This document shows, in pieces, positions 37,440 to 50,638 of a stretch of 64,000 bases of DNA (the stretch's first letter is position 1; the number at the start of each line of letters is the position of its first letter). The stretch is from Promerops cafer (lineage: Eukaryota > Chordata > Aves > Passeriformes > Nectariniidae). Made by a program: the position numbers and the translations under genes. The DNA is taken from the NCBI GenBank assembly GCA_013398275.1, contig VZSE01002468.1:637029-701028 (forward strand). The letters run 5' to 3'. The notes below the pieces were generated by a model, which was not told the DNA's origin, did no database searches, and saw nothing but the letters and a program-made list of their open reading frames with translations.

Positions 37440-40400
37440 GGCTTTGAAGTAAAAAGAGAAAAGGAAAGAAAAATATCAGAGTCCTTTAGTGGACCCCAAT
37501 CAAGTGCTATGGGTGAGATCTCAGAAAACAGAGAGACATGAGTAGTTTTGAAGCCAGATATGCCATCCCTGGGAGTTCAACATGCATTTCCTCAGATGGA
37601 CACCATTTTCAATTGCCCATTCATCCTCTGAGTCACCACTACTCACAATTAAAAGAGAAAAAAAGTGAAAAAAATTAGTAATGGAAAATTTAAACAGGTG
37701 AAGAGACTCTGTAGTAAGTAGTGATCGGGGGAAAAAAAGACAAGAAATAATCAGGTGCAAAATACAGTCTTGTTCATAAAATCTTGAGCCAGGATTTAAT
37801 TAGATTCTTAGTTAGTCCAGCTACTCTAAAATCTTTGCTTTACTTAAAGCCTGTAGAATGATGAAAAGCAAGATGAACTATAATAAAAAAATGGCAAGAT
37901 AAGAATGTTCTGCCTCTAGAGGTTAGAAAAAAAATTCGGAAGGATTTGCTTCTTTGAATGTTAAAAATAATTGTTTAAGAACCTGAGGATGTGGAATCCT
38001 CTTCTGTCTGCAAAAGGTTAGTGGGGGAACTACATAGCTTGCTCAAGCTTTTAAAAAATAAGAACAGACTGCCAAAATTTGCACTGGCTCCAGGAAAATT
38101 CTGAAGTATGACAGATGTCTATCCTGGACATGTTCTGATTCACCCCCCTATATCTCTTTTATCTTTACAGACCAGAGGGCAACATACAGCAAACAAAAGG
38201 GCTGAGGTCCTTCCTGCTTGTGCAACACAAAAGTGCTCCCTTAGCTACACACATCCCACGTTCTGAGGATACAAGAGCACGCAGTCAGTGAGCTCCCTGG
38301 CACAGTCACTTGAAGCACAAAACATATGCATAACTTAGGTAATTTAATCCCTTTTGACTATTTGAGTTCAGGAACTTTTTAGTGCTTATGAAACAAGACT
38401 TGAATACTGCTTCAAGACACAGCATTTTTGAATTTAGGCCAATTTTGAAGTTTAAAGTCTCACAGTACTTGCTCCATTCCATGTATATTTTCTCATGTAT
38501 ATTGTTTTGCTTAATGTACCTGTATATTGTAGAGCTGTTACATGCAAATTTATTTCTAATCTCTGTTAAACTCAAATTAGGTCTGATTGAAGAAACATGC
38601 TTTTATATAACTTCAAAAAAGTACTTTGATTGAGATACAGACATACATATATAAAATATTTCCATCAGCAATAATGACTGCAACATGGAAAAATAAAGAA
38701 CACACAACCAAAGGACATATTCTAAAACATTTTTAAACTCAGCCACTCAGCAACTGTTATGCATAACATCATGCTCAGAAGAGGGAAGAGTTCACTTAGA
38801 GATGGAGTACAGTGAAAGAAAAGGAAAAGGGACAGAGCAAAGACAGAGTCGTAACCCTGAACTCTTCCACAACAAGCTATCACTAATACAGAAAGATCTG
38901 ACAAAATTAGCTAAATAGAATAAGGAAAAGGTTGACATGTGAAAAAACAGTTTGACTGCTTGAATGCTATATATCATCATATTTCATTCTAAAGAGCATC
39001 TGTCTCAGCCACTGATGGTCATTTTTTAAAAGAACTGCCCTTTATATTTCTAGCGAGCATAAAGATCATGCAGCAGCCAAAAACCAATACACTGTCAAAA
39101 TTAAACAGCAAATCTCTACATGGCTTAATTCCCAGGACCTTTTTTTCTACTATTATTATCATCACTGACCACACAGAAGCTGTAAACAATTTGTACACAT
39201 GCAATATTTGCCCTGTGGGAACCTGCTTTTAACAGATTCAGAAATGATGTCAACAGCACTTCACTTCTGGCAGCAGACTGCAAAATGTTGATGGTTCAAC
39301 ATCAACTCCTCAAAACACTGGGAAATGAAGGGTAAAGAGGTAGAGAATGAAAATCAGAGGCTCGGGCAAACATTAAAATTATGGATTAAAAGTCATTTGG
39401 GAATTTTTGGACCACGTGTATTACCTGACAGGATTATAAAGAAAAATTTGATTACAAATATTTATATAAATAACTTCTGAAGTTAGGAACAGCACAGCCA
39501 CATTTTCCCATAACATGTGAGCGGGGAAGTGAAATCTTACAACTATAGTATCATTTAAAACTAATCAACTCCTTAACTTGTGCAGACATCACCCTTTTGA
39601 AGATGATGGCAAAAAGGCATTTGGAATTTTGTGCTACTTGTATAGATAGCCTTCTGAAATAAGTAAAACAAATTGTTGAGACATAGCCCTATAAGTGGAA
39701 ATTTTGATTAAAAATAACCATTCTACATCGAAGGAGAAGCTGCTGAAAACAGAGATACTCCTCATTGAAATCTGCAGTTTTCAGTGATGAATAGACATGT
39801 TGATAAAATCTAGACTGTTAGTTATATAATTGCAGTATATAATAACTTTTGAAACATTTTATTGTACCCGGAGCTCTGTGACCTCAGCCCAGTTTGTTTG
39901 TCTGCTTCGCACTGTCTTTTTGATGTTCTCAAAGATGACTGACAAATTGAAAATCAACCTAGTTAATACCTTCAGATCATCCATAACATCAGCTGTTAAA
40001 CAGCAGAGGGGGAAATGCTGTGGTGTGGTTTCATGATTGGTCTACACAAATTTAAGCCCACAGCACTGACAGCAGTGATGCTCTGGCCTTTCTCACTGCT
40101 GCCTTTGGCTGAGCAGTCTGATCTTCCCTGTGCTGACAGCATGGCTCATTCCCCTGCCACACAAGCACAATGGGGAGGCATTTGGGCTGAAAAGCAGCTA
40201 CACAACAAAAACAGCTCCTTTCCCCTAGACTGAATTTCCCAGTTCCCAGATCTGGCTCACCAGGCAGCAAGAGGGAGCGATGGCAGTGCTGGCTGGTGGT
40301 GGACAGTACTGAATGGAACCAGTCCTCAGAGCAGGAACACACAGAGATTAGTTTAAATCAGCTGAGCACCTGCACCTGTTGGGACTACCTTAAATAAATA

Positions 40401-42741
40401 TTCCAACTTTTTACAATTTTTAGTCCTTAACTCATTAAATAGAGGCATGGATTCAGGAAAAAAGAGAAAAAGAGAAAATGCTTCATTTTTTTATGGGTGT
40501 TCATTATTAAAAAAAAAAAAAATTAGGTTAAATTACCTTGAGTTTGTTAATTCAGAAAAATGTATCAACCTGTTCTTATCTGCCTAAATAGATCAGAAAC
40601 CTAACACGAGGTATCCAGCCTCTAAAATATTGCTAGAGTCTACAGTACTTGCTGCTACTTTCTTTTGTCTATTTAACTCCCCTTTGGCAGTTTTGTTTCT
40701 AATTTGTTTCTGGAGATCTTGAAACTACCGTAATTTTAAATTATTTTATGACAATGGGAAGTGAAACTGTCATACAAATATCAGTGTATACTAAAAACAA
40801 AATCTCAGCAAGTAAAAGCAACCAGTAAGTGATTCTATATTAATTTTATTTCCTATTTCTGGTGGCATTTTACAAAGGAAAATATTGTAAATTAATACCT
40901 TGTCTAAAGGAAGTGTATGCAGACAGGGAAAACAGCCTTTTATTTTTTCTTATTTCTTGCACTGTTTCCATCATCACAGAAAGAAAGGGGTTTTGGTGTT
41001 TCAACAAAGAGGGTTCCAGTCATTCACCCCACCAATAGAACAAAACTTCAAGCAAAGCTTTCACTGTGCTCACGGAAGATGGGGAGAGATCTAAAGGTCT
41101 AGGAAAATATATAACCACTCATGCGAGTTTTAATGGCTGAATAACATTAAGAGTAAAAAGTATCTTGAAGTGTTTAGGTCAAACCCCATTTTATTTAATG
41201 TGTGAATTGGCTCTGAACACATTAAAGCAGCAAAGAGGAGAACACATTTTTTGCTGCAAGGGTTTGGTTTCTTCCACGAGTTTCAATTTAAGTAAAAACA
41301 AACAACTGGAATTCCAAATTTGTATCAGGTTTATCAAGTAGATATCTAGAAGAACATTTTAGAATTTTAATAACCCTCTGTAGCATAGCATGTGCCGGAT
41401 TACATTTCAAAATTGTTCAAGTTATTTTGATCCTGGATTACAAAATAGGCATTGTAAGGGGAATCCAACTACAGGACAAAAGAACTGGATCTGCCTACTT
41501 AGCAACCTACTAAAGTGAAACTATTTCATGATTTTTATACTTTTTTCTGGCCTTCCCTATAGAGATGCTAGAAAGAGACCATTCCTAACCTTCCGCTCAA
41601 CACAAAGGGGTAAAAAAAAAGGTTAAGAAGAAGCAAATGGAGAAATCTAATGACATAAAGTGGAAGTGAAGTGAAAAGTTCCAGGAGTTGCAGCACTGCT
41701 CTTCCTTAACCAGTTCAAGTGCACAGCACAGCTCCACCATTTCCAGATACCCAGGTTGTTCCTAGCCTGGGCACGAGACATCTTCAAGGAAGGTCAAATA
41801 ATCAGCTTCAGCTGCAACCCAAGAACTCATAAACGCATGAACCCTCAAGATTCCTAGAAAGTATATCAAGCATGTATGATCCCATTCTGAGATGGAATGA
41901 TTACAAATAAACAAGCAGATATATTTTCCAACCTCCTGTGAAAAAATGTGACATTTGTCCATGGTCACAAGTCAAAAAATCATTGCCTTAAATGGCTTTC
42001 TGATGTGGATTTCTAAAAATAAAACTGCATCAAAATCCTTCTAGTGTTGCTCCTAGTATTTTATCTTGGGAATGCTTTTCCTCTCCGCAAACCATTTCAG
42101 TCTGATAGGTCACACACCAAGAATGAATAAGAAACACACAATGGCTACACGTCTGAGGGAAAAAAAGCCCTAAACTGATGTAAAATAAGAGATTTTTAGT
42201 CCACCAGATTTTTTCACATTTTAATAGCTGTAACGAGCAATTTATCTTTAAGCATTACGAAACAAATTGCATTCAAGTGTAAAGTCTTTTCATAAATAGG
42301 AAGCACTAGTGTGGGGACCCAGTGAGCCGCTAACCAAGGTAACTCACGTGTAAAGTACTTTTCATGATGCATTAGATGTGTCAGCATATTTCCAGGCTAA
42401 GAATAGAGTGGAATAAGTCATTCGTTATTTTTTTCATGAAAATAGATTGGAATTCATATTGCACATTATTCATGCAACTAGAAAACTGCAATCTTACATG
42501 TTTTCAGTTTTACTGCTTTCCTTTGCCAAACTGACTGAAATAAATTAAGGTGACACATTATGAAAATCATTGCACATAACAAATTCATAACTTCTAGAGC
42601 AGAAACAGCACTAATTGCTCAAAAGCTGTCTTAAACATTTATGAGTTACTGTAAAATATGAAAAGAGTACAGCCTCTAGTTACAAAAAGACAACCCTACA
42701 GCCAGCAAAGATGTGACTACAGTTCAGGAAGGTAATTCCCA

Positions 42742-43083
42742 ATGAGCTCACAAAGCCCCAGTATTGTAATAATATTGTCTGCAGCAGCACAAAGGTCATT
42801 GTGGGCTGATCTCCCAGCACGTATTCACATTCCCAGGCAGAATGTGAGCTCACCAGCTGAGTTCTTTCCTACCACAACTGTAATCCAGTCATTCAGTTTA
42901 GGTATGCCCACAGCTGGTGAAGCCTGCGGTGGTGCGACACCCCAAGAAGCTTTAACCTTTAATAAAGACTGGAAGAAAACATTCTTCAAAATGCAAGAGT
43001 ATTTGAACAATCTCTGGAGACTTGCTGATGAATTCAGAGAACTGTCCAAGTCAGATGATATTTATTCTCCTCCTTTCAACTGA
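42742..43083 (+). other. Open frame of 113 codons with protein-like C-terminal half, unidentified
   Basis: This frame is antisense to STXBP5L. The last half reads like a soluble protein: FNKDWKKTFFKMQEYLNNLW, then RLADEFRELSKSDDIYSPPF, rich in charged residues and compatible with an amphipathic helix. I do not recognise the family. There is no clear promoter or Kozak context and no nearby polyadenylation signal. A possible splice acceptor (TTGTCTGCAG) falls near the start. It may be a chance frame, a retrocopy remnant, or an unannotated terminal exon. Confidence 0.2.
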
Positions 43084-43116
43084 CCCAATTGCATTAAAAG
43101 AAGTTAAAAACAGTAC

Positions 43117-43151
43117 TTGGTTTGGTTTAGTTTGTTTAGTTGGTTTTTTTG
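43117..43151. repeat. (GGTTT/AGTTT)n degenerate repeat
   Basis: Repeating TTGGTTTGGTTTAGTTTG, then TTTAGTTGGTTTTTTTG. It is an imperfect pentanucleotide-like tract in the intron. Confidence 0.8.
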
Positions 43152-44636
43152 CATGTTCCCTTCTTAGCAATTGCTATAGCTGTCACTAGAATATTCTTCA
43201 ACTGCAAGCAGGAGAAGAAACACATAAGTTCTTTCTGTTCAGCTACAAATATTAGTGTATATGGTCAATATACCCTGCAGCAAACAATAGGAGCAGAAGA
43301 CCAGAGCTCTGCAAAACCTGGCAGCTCTTACAGATGAACAAAAGGGGTAAGACTTGTTGGGTGTGCTGAAAGTCTGTGAGACACTGCAGAGGGAAAGGCA
43401 AATACCAGACCTGAGAAACGTGCAGAGGCATAGTAACATGCAGAGGAGTGCTAGGCAGGCTGGAGTGAAGGACTCCTGGGTTTGCTAAGACAGCTTTAAT
43501 GTGGGCATCTGCTGATACTGAGAGAATGCAGAAAAGTGGCTGCAGATTTCTGAAACAGCAGAAATACCACAGTACATGAAGACTAAGTAGTCTGAAGATG
43601 CTGGAACAGAATATTAGAGTTTTCTGCAATAGCAGGACAGTATTCTACAGCAGAAGATTTTGAAAAGACTCTGTCCTCTCCCTGAGATACAATGTTTCAG
43701 CTTCCTTCTCTCCTGGCTATCATCTCAAAATCTCAGTGAAATATCCTCATGGACAACATAAGGCTTCCAGTTCAGGATCTATGACAAACACACCTGAAGA
43801 CCAGGTTTCCCAAAGTTTGGCAGACACAGGAGTACAGCAAAACAGAAGTATTTCTGTGCGCAAGACGTGGAGTACCTGGTAGCTTTACAATTTAGGGGCA
43901 GGGGAGGTTGCCCAAGTGATTGAAATTAGTAGCAAAACACAGTTGGAGACAAGGAAAAGGAATAGTACTTGCCTATTAAAGTTTTTCCTTTAAGCTGTGA
44001 CTCACACCAAGTAGCTTGAGGACAGGCTATGACAGTAGTAGCAATGTGAGGTCTTCATGTATGCACTCATCGTTTCAGAGAATGTTCAATAGTTAACCCT
44101 GCCTCATCCTTCAGAGAGAAAAGACAGGGAAGAAGGGACAAAGAACAATCTGGAAGCTTCCCAACCCCTCTTTTGGAGAAAGGTGGTAAGAGAAACCAAC
44201 AATAGAATTCTACAATATGGATGATATAATTGGTGGTTGTTTGAAGTCCTAAGCAATAGTGACTATCATTTTGCCACTGTGACTGAAATTAAAGCAGCAT
44301 TAGTGAGATGGAAGAGAAATGTAAACAGAGGCTTTTAATATACAGCCTTACAGAACCTAAAACCTAACATACACATAGATTTCAAGAGCCAGGTCTGTCT
44401 GCCTGAGACTTTGATATTCTGATACACAGTACAAAGAATTTATTCAGCCTTTTTTACCTGGGTAATAAAAAAATAGTTTGTAATCCTGTCAAATAGATCA
44501 CTTCATCAACTGTTTTCACTTACAGGGATATCACTATTTATCTGTTCTGTTAATTTTATGAACTACTAAAATCAAGATTGGAGACAGGTGGTAATTTTCC
44601 TGAAAGGTGGCCACATGATACAGCATTTTGCCAGTT

Positions 44637-44651
44637 CCCCCCCCCCCCCCN
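44637..44651. repeat. Poly-C run of at least 14 nt ending in an ambiguous base
   Basis: Fourteen C residues (44637-44650) are followed by the only N that I noticed in the window (44651). The homopolymer length is probably uncertain in the assembly. Confidence 0.97.
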
Positions 44652-47522
44652 GAAGTATGCAGTTGCCAAATGTATCTTCTTTTCTTTTTTTTGTGTATAC
44701 TGTTTCATTTTTCCTCACTGCAGATAGGAACTAAAATAATACATAGAGATACACTTGGGTGACAAAATTTTTACTTCTTCTTACATTTGAGGAATATGCA
44801 CACTGAATCTAATTATTCCACGATGCTACATGGCATTTCTGTATGTGGCAATACATTAAACAAATGCCTGTTTATGCATCACAGTGCTCAAAACCTGAAT
44901 GTGAGAACAATTCCTATGTATTATATATACGCCATTCAATGATTGTAACTGGCAATCAAAAACCTATTGATCAAGCCACAGCAACACTAAAGTATATGGG
45001 GAAAATAAGATAAAGGATGTAGTTAACTTATCATTAATATATTACATTGTTAGGTTGCAATTACAGCACCACAACGCAAAAGGGTAAGGGAACCAGCCCT
45101 GAATTCCTTATGACCTAGAAGACAACATGTAAAAGCACCATCAGAAACCTGCACACAAACTTTCAGGCTAAATGCCATTGAATTGAACAGCTTGTGGTTG
45201 AACTGCCAGCCTGAAAATCAAAGGACCTATGCTCTTTAAGCATCTCATATTAAAGACTGGGTTAAATAATTTTAGTGCTTCAGTTTTCTAACATCAGTAA
45301 AACTGGGATAGCTCTATCAATATCCATTTAAAAAATTTTGATACTTGGTGATTAAATGTCTCCCTAAGAAATACTGCTTTGTCCCCATTCTATAGTGTTG
45401 CTTTTTGTAGTTTTAATTCATATTGGTATAGCTTTTAAAATACTGATCTAGAGCTGTTCTATTTGCAGACCAGTTCAAACATGCAAATGTAAAATGGAAG
45501 TATTAAAACTGAATGAATTCTATCTTCCTTCATATTAAATGCTTCCCAAGAGTGTTTAAACTTTAAACTTTTTAAAGAAACTGATTGAGATTCATCAGAA
45601 CTATATCATTCCCTGCACTTTTCTTGGTGTTACACCCATAGGCATTGGCTAATAAGAGGGATTTTCTTGTAAAACTAAGAAATGAAACCCTGAAGCCTAA
45701 ATGCACTTCAAGACTATGTTACTCATTGAATATGATGGAACCAAAATGGATGTCATTTTTCTTGGGAAAGGTAGAAGAAAGTTCTTACAATGGAGATTTT
45801 ATAAGAACAGTAGCTGGGCTAACAGTCCAAACTTCTTTATGTAAAACCAGTATTTAGTACAACTCCTTGCCCACTATCATAAAAAGCAAATATATGTTCT
45901 TGTTCAAACATTTTATTCTACTTTATTTTATTTTAATAAGGAGAAAAAAAACCTGAGGGAAAGTGCTGCCAGGCTATGTGGAGGTGGAAAGTACAATATC
46001 CATCTGGAATAACCACATTCAGCTCAGAAGAGTTGCTCTAGATTTATACTATTGTACAGAGTATTAAGAGAGATAAAGGTAAAAAAAACTGAAATGTGAT
46101 ATGTTTGGATCACATTGGAAATGACAAGCTTACAAAACAATAATAACTACAACAAAACCTGATTAATCTCTTGGGTTACCCGGGGCTACAGGAAGCAATC
46201 AAACAAGAATATTAAAAAATTTAATTATTTCTTTGATTCAGCTTTTAACAGAGTATTTTGGCAAAGGTCCCTTTATGCACACTCCTTATTTGTGTTTGTG
46301 TGTCTGTTAAGTAAGATTATTAAAGATGAAGGTATCAGAAATGTAGGTTCAGAAACCAGCAGCTAAAGTCCCAAGTAAACTACTAGTAGGTCTATACAAT
46401 ATTTATGTCATTCTTTGGAAGGAGCATAGGAATGAAGCAGAATGAATGCTAGCAATGCCCACCCCCAAACTACATAGATAATAACACATACTTCTAAAAG
46501 AGACTTGAGATTATCCAGAAAATGACAAGACAGTAAATCTTATGCTGGAATCTTGCAAACACCTTTAAATTAAAATAGAAATATAAAGATTTTCGTCTAA
46601 ACACTATTTTCTAAAAAGTAACAATAATTCCTCCCAAAATATGCATATGATATTGATTTCTTGGTACTTTTTGGCCCTCTAAAAAGTCATGACATTAGAA
46701 AAAACTTCCTCAGTTGACAAAAGGCTACAGAAAGTCTCCTTAAACAGAAAACAAACTAACTGAAGACACAAAACAAGAGAAAATACCTCCATTGATTAAC
46801 AGTTATGGTAGAAAAAAGGGTATGACTAACTGCCAATAAAAACCTGAATTCTAATGGGCTTCAAAAATTTCCAGTAGGATCTTCCAGTAATTGAAAAGCA
46901 TTTAAAAAATGGATGGAGATAAGGGAGTACAGTCCACTTTCAGTAGTGATTTTGACATTTTGAAGCCAGTGTCACTTATGGTAAAGTCACAGTATCACAG
47001 TATACATTTGATAAAGTTTTCTATTTTTCTTAATCTCTTAAAGACCAAAAGAGTTAAACATGTGAAAAATCCATTTAGTTTAGCAAGAATCTTTAAACAT
47101 ATCAAAATAGCTTGATGAAAGAGCAGAATGATGGCTATGTGGAAAATTGACAAATTCAATATAATTTCCACTTCAAGAAAAAATCGGTTTAGTTCTTATG
47201 CACATCAGGAGAATCTAAACTTACAGCAGGAATTCTAGGAAGTGAGAATCCCTGCAAACAGCTCTATATGGAGTGCTGATGAATTGAATTGTTGCAATAG
47301 AAGAGCCACATGAGAGATCCTATATGCATGTGAGCTTCAAGCTGACATGGAGGATTCACAGCTCAATTTCTCTTTAAAAGATAACTTTAGAAGATTCTGT
47401 TGATAAAAATACCCTGCCTAAATTTCCAGAATCATGTCTGAAGAATGACTGCAATGAGCAGTGACAACAAGGCTCCAGGGCAGACATACTATAATTATAT
47501 AACCATAAACTGGCTAGAACTT

Positions 47523-47537
47523 AAAAAAAAAAAAAAA
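47523..47537. repeat. Poly-A run (15 nt)
   Basis: Uninterrupted A run. No polyadenylation signal or gene-like sequence is seen immediately upstream, so it is not convincing as a retrocopy tail. Confidence 0.95.
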
Positions 47538-47674
47538 GCACTGTTTCCATGGACAGTAGAAAAATTCTCACTTAAATAATACTTGCTAATTTTGTCATTG
47601 GTCTTGTAGTTGGTTGATGTACAAGAAGTTTTCTAAATATGCATGTAAGAAAGTTGGTGAGAAATTGGTTTTCC

Positions 47675-47689
47675 TTTTTTTTTTTTTTT
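47675..47689. repeat. Poly-T run (15 nt)
   Basis: Uninterrupted T run, about 140 nt right of the 15-nt A run at 47523. The two could pair as inverted homopolymers. Confidence 0.95.
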
Positions 47690-50615
47690 AAATGAAAGAT
47701 GCTTCCATGAATTTGCCCCTCCCAAAAGCTTCTGGTGATTTTTCAGGCAGTTTAAAAATACTTCCTAAGAAATTCTCAAACTGTCTCATTTGGAGGAGCT
47801 TCTTTTGCTTTCATCCAAGACGCTTAACTATTTCATAAGCAGCAAGATAGGCAGATTTAACTTGATTTCTATGTCTCTGATGCCAGGCTTAACTTCATTC
47901 ATAAAAGCAACTCACAGCCTCACAGAATATTGACAATATTGACAGACTTTCCCTTATAACCATTGCTGGAACTATAGACAGTATTAGTTCTTTTCAATCT
48001 CTACTAAGGAAGAAGAAGAGAAAGCAAAAATGAGAAATACTGAATTGAAACTTGAATTCTAAAGTATCTCTAGCAAGCAGGATGATTGTTTTAATTAGGA
48101 ATATAAAGCTGCTAAATAAAAATAAATTGATGGTTTTAACAGATTTGGCTATTTCTAATTCAGATTTTGAGATGCTTTATACAATCTGGGTTTTTTTCTA
48201 AAATTCAACTGACTTTATGTAATTATTAACTCAGTATTAGCACTGATGTTTTAAAATACATTTCAATACTTTTACAAGAAAATAAGTTGTGATTCCGACA
48301 CTAGTGCAAAACTGACCCAAATCTTGAAGAATTATTTACTACACAATCACACTGAAGTGATAAAGTATGTAAATTAAAGCCAAGAATTAAGAAATATGAT
48401 CACCTGGAAGGGTTGAAGTTGCATGTGAAACCTTGATTCATATTCCATTCTGTCTTAATTAATATCCTGATGCCAACTTCATATCAGAGTCCAGAAGTGC
48501 AACATATTTATCCTGAGATGAAGCCCCAAAACAAAAGTTAACAGTCTGTCATTGCCTGTTTTTTGTCAATGCACAGACCTTGTAAAACTAGGAGCTGATG
48601 ATCACACAGGTGATGTTCTAAGTATGGGAAATATCAGAAGCAAGGACAGATAACATAACCCTACTTAACTACTGGTTCCTTATCTTTGCAAACTCAGAGA
48701 TCTGTTTATACAGGTCGATAGCAGGAGCCTCATCTAGTGGTGCTTAGAGACAAACCAGTAGCCAGACAACCATTAGGCCTCAGTGGAAGTTTTGTTTCTG
48801 GATAGCAAAGATAACACCGAGCACACAGATCGTGAACATTCTTTCCAACCATCTCCACCGTTCACAAGTTTCACCTGTCCTGTTAGAATCTGCACCACAT
48901 TAGCAGAAATTGCTGGATTTTTTGGTTGCAAACATTCAGGATCCTGTTCTGAACTAGGGAAGTAGAAGAAATCTTTAAACTATGCAGCAGCAGCAGCTTT
49001 GGTGCCTTTGCCCAGATGAATAAATTTAGCTGTACCTGATGCCCCTCTTGGGAGAACAGAAGAACTTTCAGTCCCTGTAGCCAGCTTGAAACATGCCAGG
49101 GGAACCAGAGCAGACACTTGGATTGCTGTACTTTGGGAGCAGGCAACCAACTAGACTGTTTCACAAAAGCACCAAAATTTTCTCTTTTTTCTCCTCATGA
49201 TATAACATCAGTCTCACAGGAAATGAGACAGGAAAGCAACAACAGAGAAATGCAGTAGTTAAAAAAAAGCAGTATTTCATTCTTTCATCCTCATTTCCTC
49301 TAAATATAATGTCTGTGCTTCTTCCTTTCTCTACAGCTCACAGTATGGCAAAGTAGACAAGGACCCTGACACAGCTCTTCCTTGTCAGGCCCAAACCATA
49401 AGGTTAGTGAAGAATCCTGACAATAGCAAAGCTGGAGAAGTGTGAGGACAGAACTGATGCAGGACTAATGAAAAATGAACTGAACATGCAGACCTCATTG
49501 TACCATATTTCTAAGGACTCTGTGTTTGAGTTCCTTTGGTTAGGGTATGAATGTAGAAGTAAAAGAATTCACTCTTAATATAATCTCTCTTAGTATCTTT
49601 TCTGTGAAGACCTAAAAAGGGTTATGGCTAGCTAGAATAGGGAAGCCCTGGCAGTGGTTAGCTAAAATAGACAAGCAAAGTACAACAGTCTACCTGCTTG
49701 CTCAGAATTACATTAACTAATGAATTTCAAGTTCAGAAGAGTACCATTCCTCTAAAGAAACTAGTAAGGGCTCAGTGGTTTTCTGTCCTCTCTTGCATCA
49801 GAAGATTTAGTCTGCTTCTAGGAATATGTAGCAGGTAGCATTATCTAAATTCCTTTTAAAAGAGTTAAACATTTTTTTTTTTTAACTACTGGAAAATACC
49901 TCATCTTTAAGTTGTTCAGCAGCCATGAAAATTACACTGTTTTCTTATTGCATTTATTGATCTCCCAGTGACTTAATTTACTCTTAAAACACGGAAAGCT
50001 TCTTTGCTGTAGTAAAACTGTCAGCCTAATGAAATGATTCTTGTACTTTCAAGTCCAAAATAGTGATCTATCAATTAAGACTGAGGGAACCTATAAAATG
50101 AACCAGGTTTTTAGTATTTCCTTTCATTTGAGAGTTGCAATGCTAGACAGATCCTAAGCTACAAAATTCAGGAGCATAGGAGAAGGAGGAGAAGACATTC
50201 TTAGGGATGATTTTCAAAGGAGAATTTGCTTCTCCTCTTGTTTTAGAAAAGATTGGGGTTTCTAGTTTTGTTTTCTTATTAGCTGGGACATCCTACTTGA
50301 GGAAGCTGACAGCTTGAAAAGCTTATGGTCTGGATGATGAATTTTAATTTAGGTAAGTTATCTTTAAACTAATTTGAAGTCCATTTCTATACAAAATTTT
50401 ATTTTTATTGAGAAATACACGCTTGAGAATGGTTATTCATTCACTTTATACAAACCACACACTGTGGAGGCATAATTAAAATACACCTGGTAATTCACAG
50501 ATGTTTTTAACAGAGCTCATCACTCTGATGCCAATGTATTTAAGGATTTCCTCTGCTGTTTTTCTGGAAAATATAAATGCGGTATTCTTAATCTTAAAAG
50601 AATTTTAAAACCATC

Positions 50616-50638
50616 CATTACATTTATTAAATGTAATG
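50616..50638. repeat. Perfect inverted repeat: 11-bp arms, 1-nt centre
   Basis: CATTACATTTA (50616-50626) and TAAATGTAATG (50628-50638) are exact reverse complements around a single T. Confidence 0.96.

Noticed and set aside
47523..47689. A15 and T15 runs as tails of a retroposon pair
   Set aside because: No SINE, LINE or gene-like body adjoins either run, and no target-site duplications were seen.
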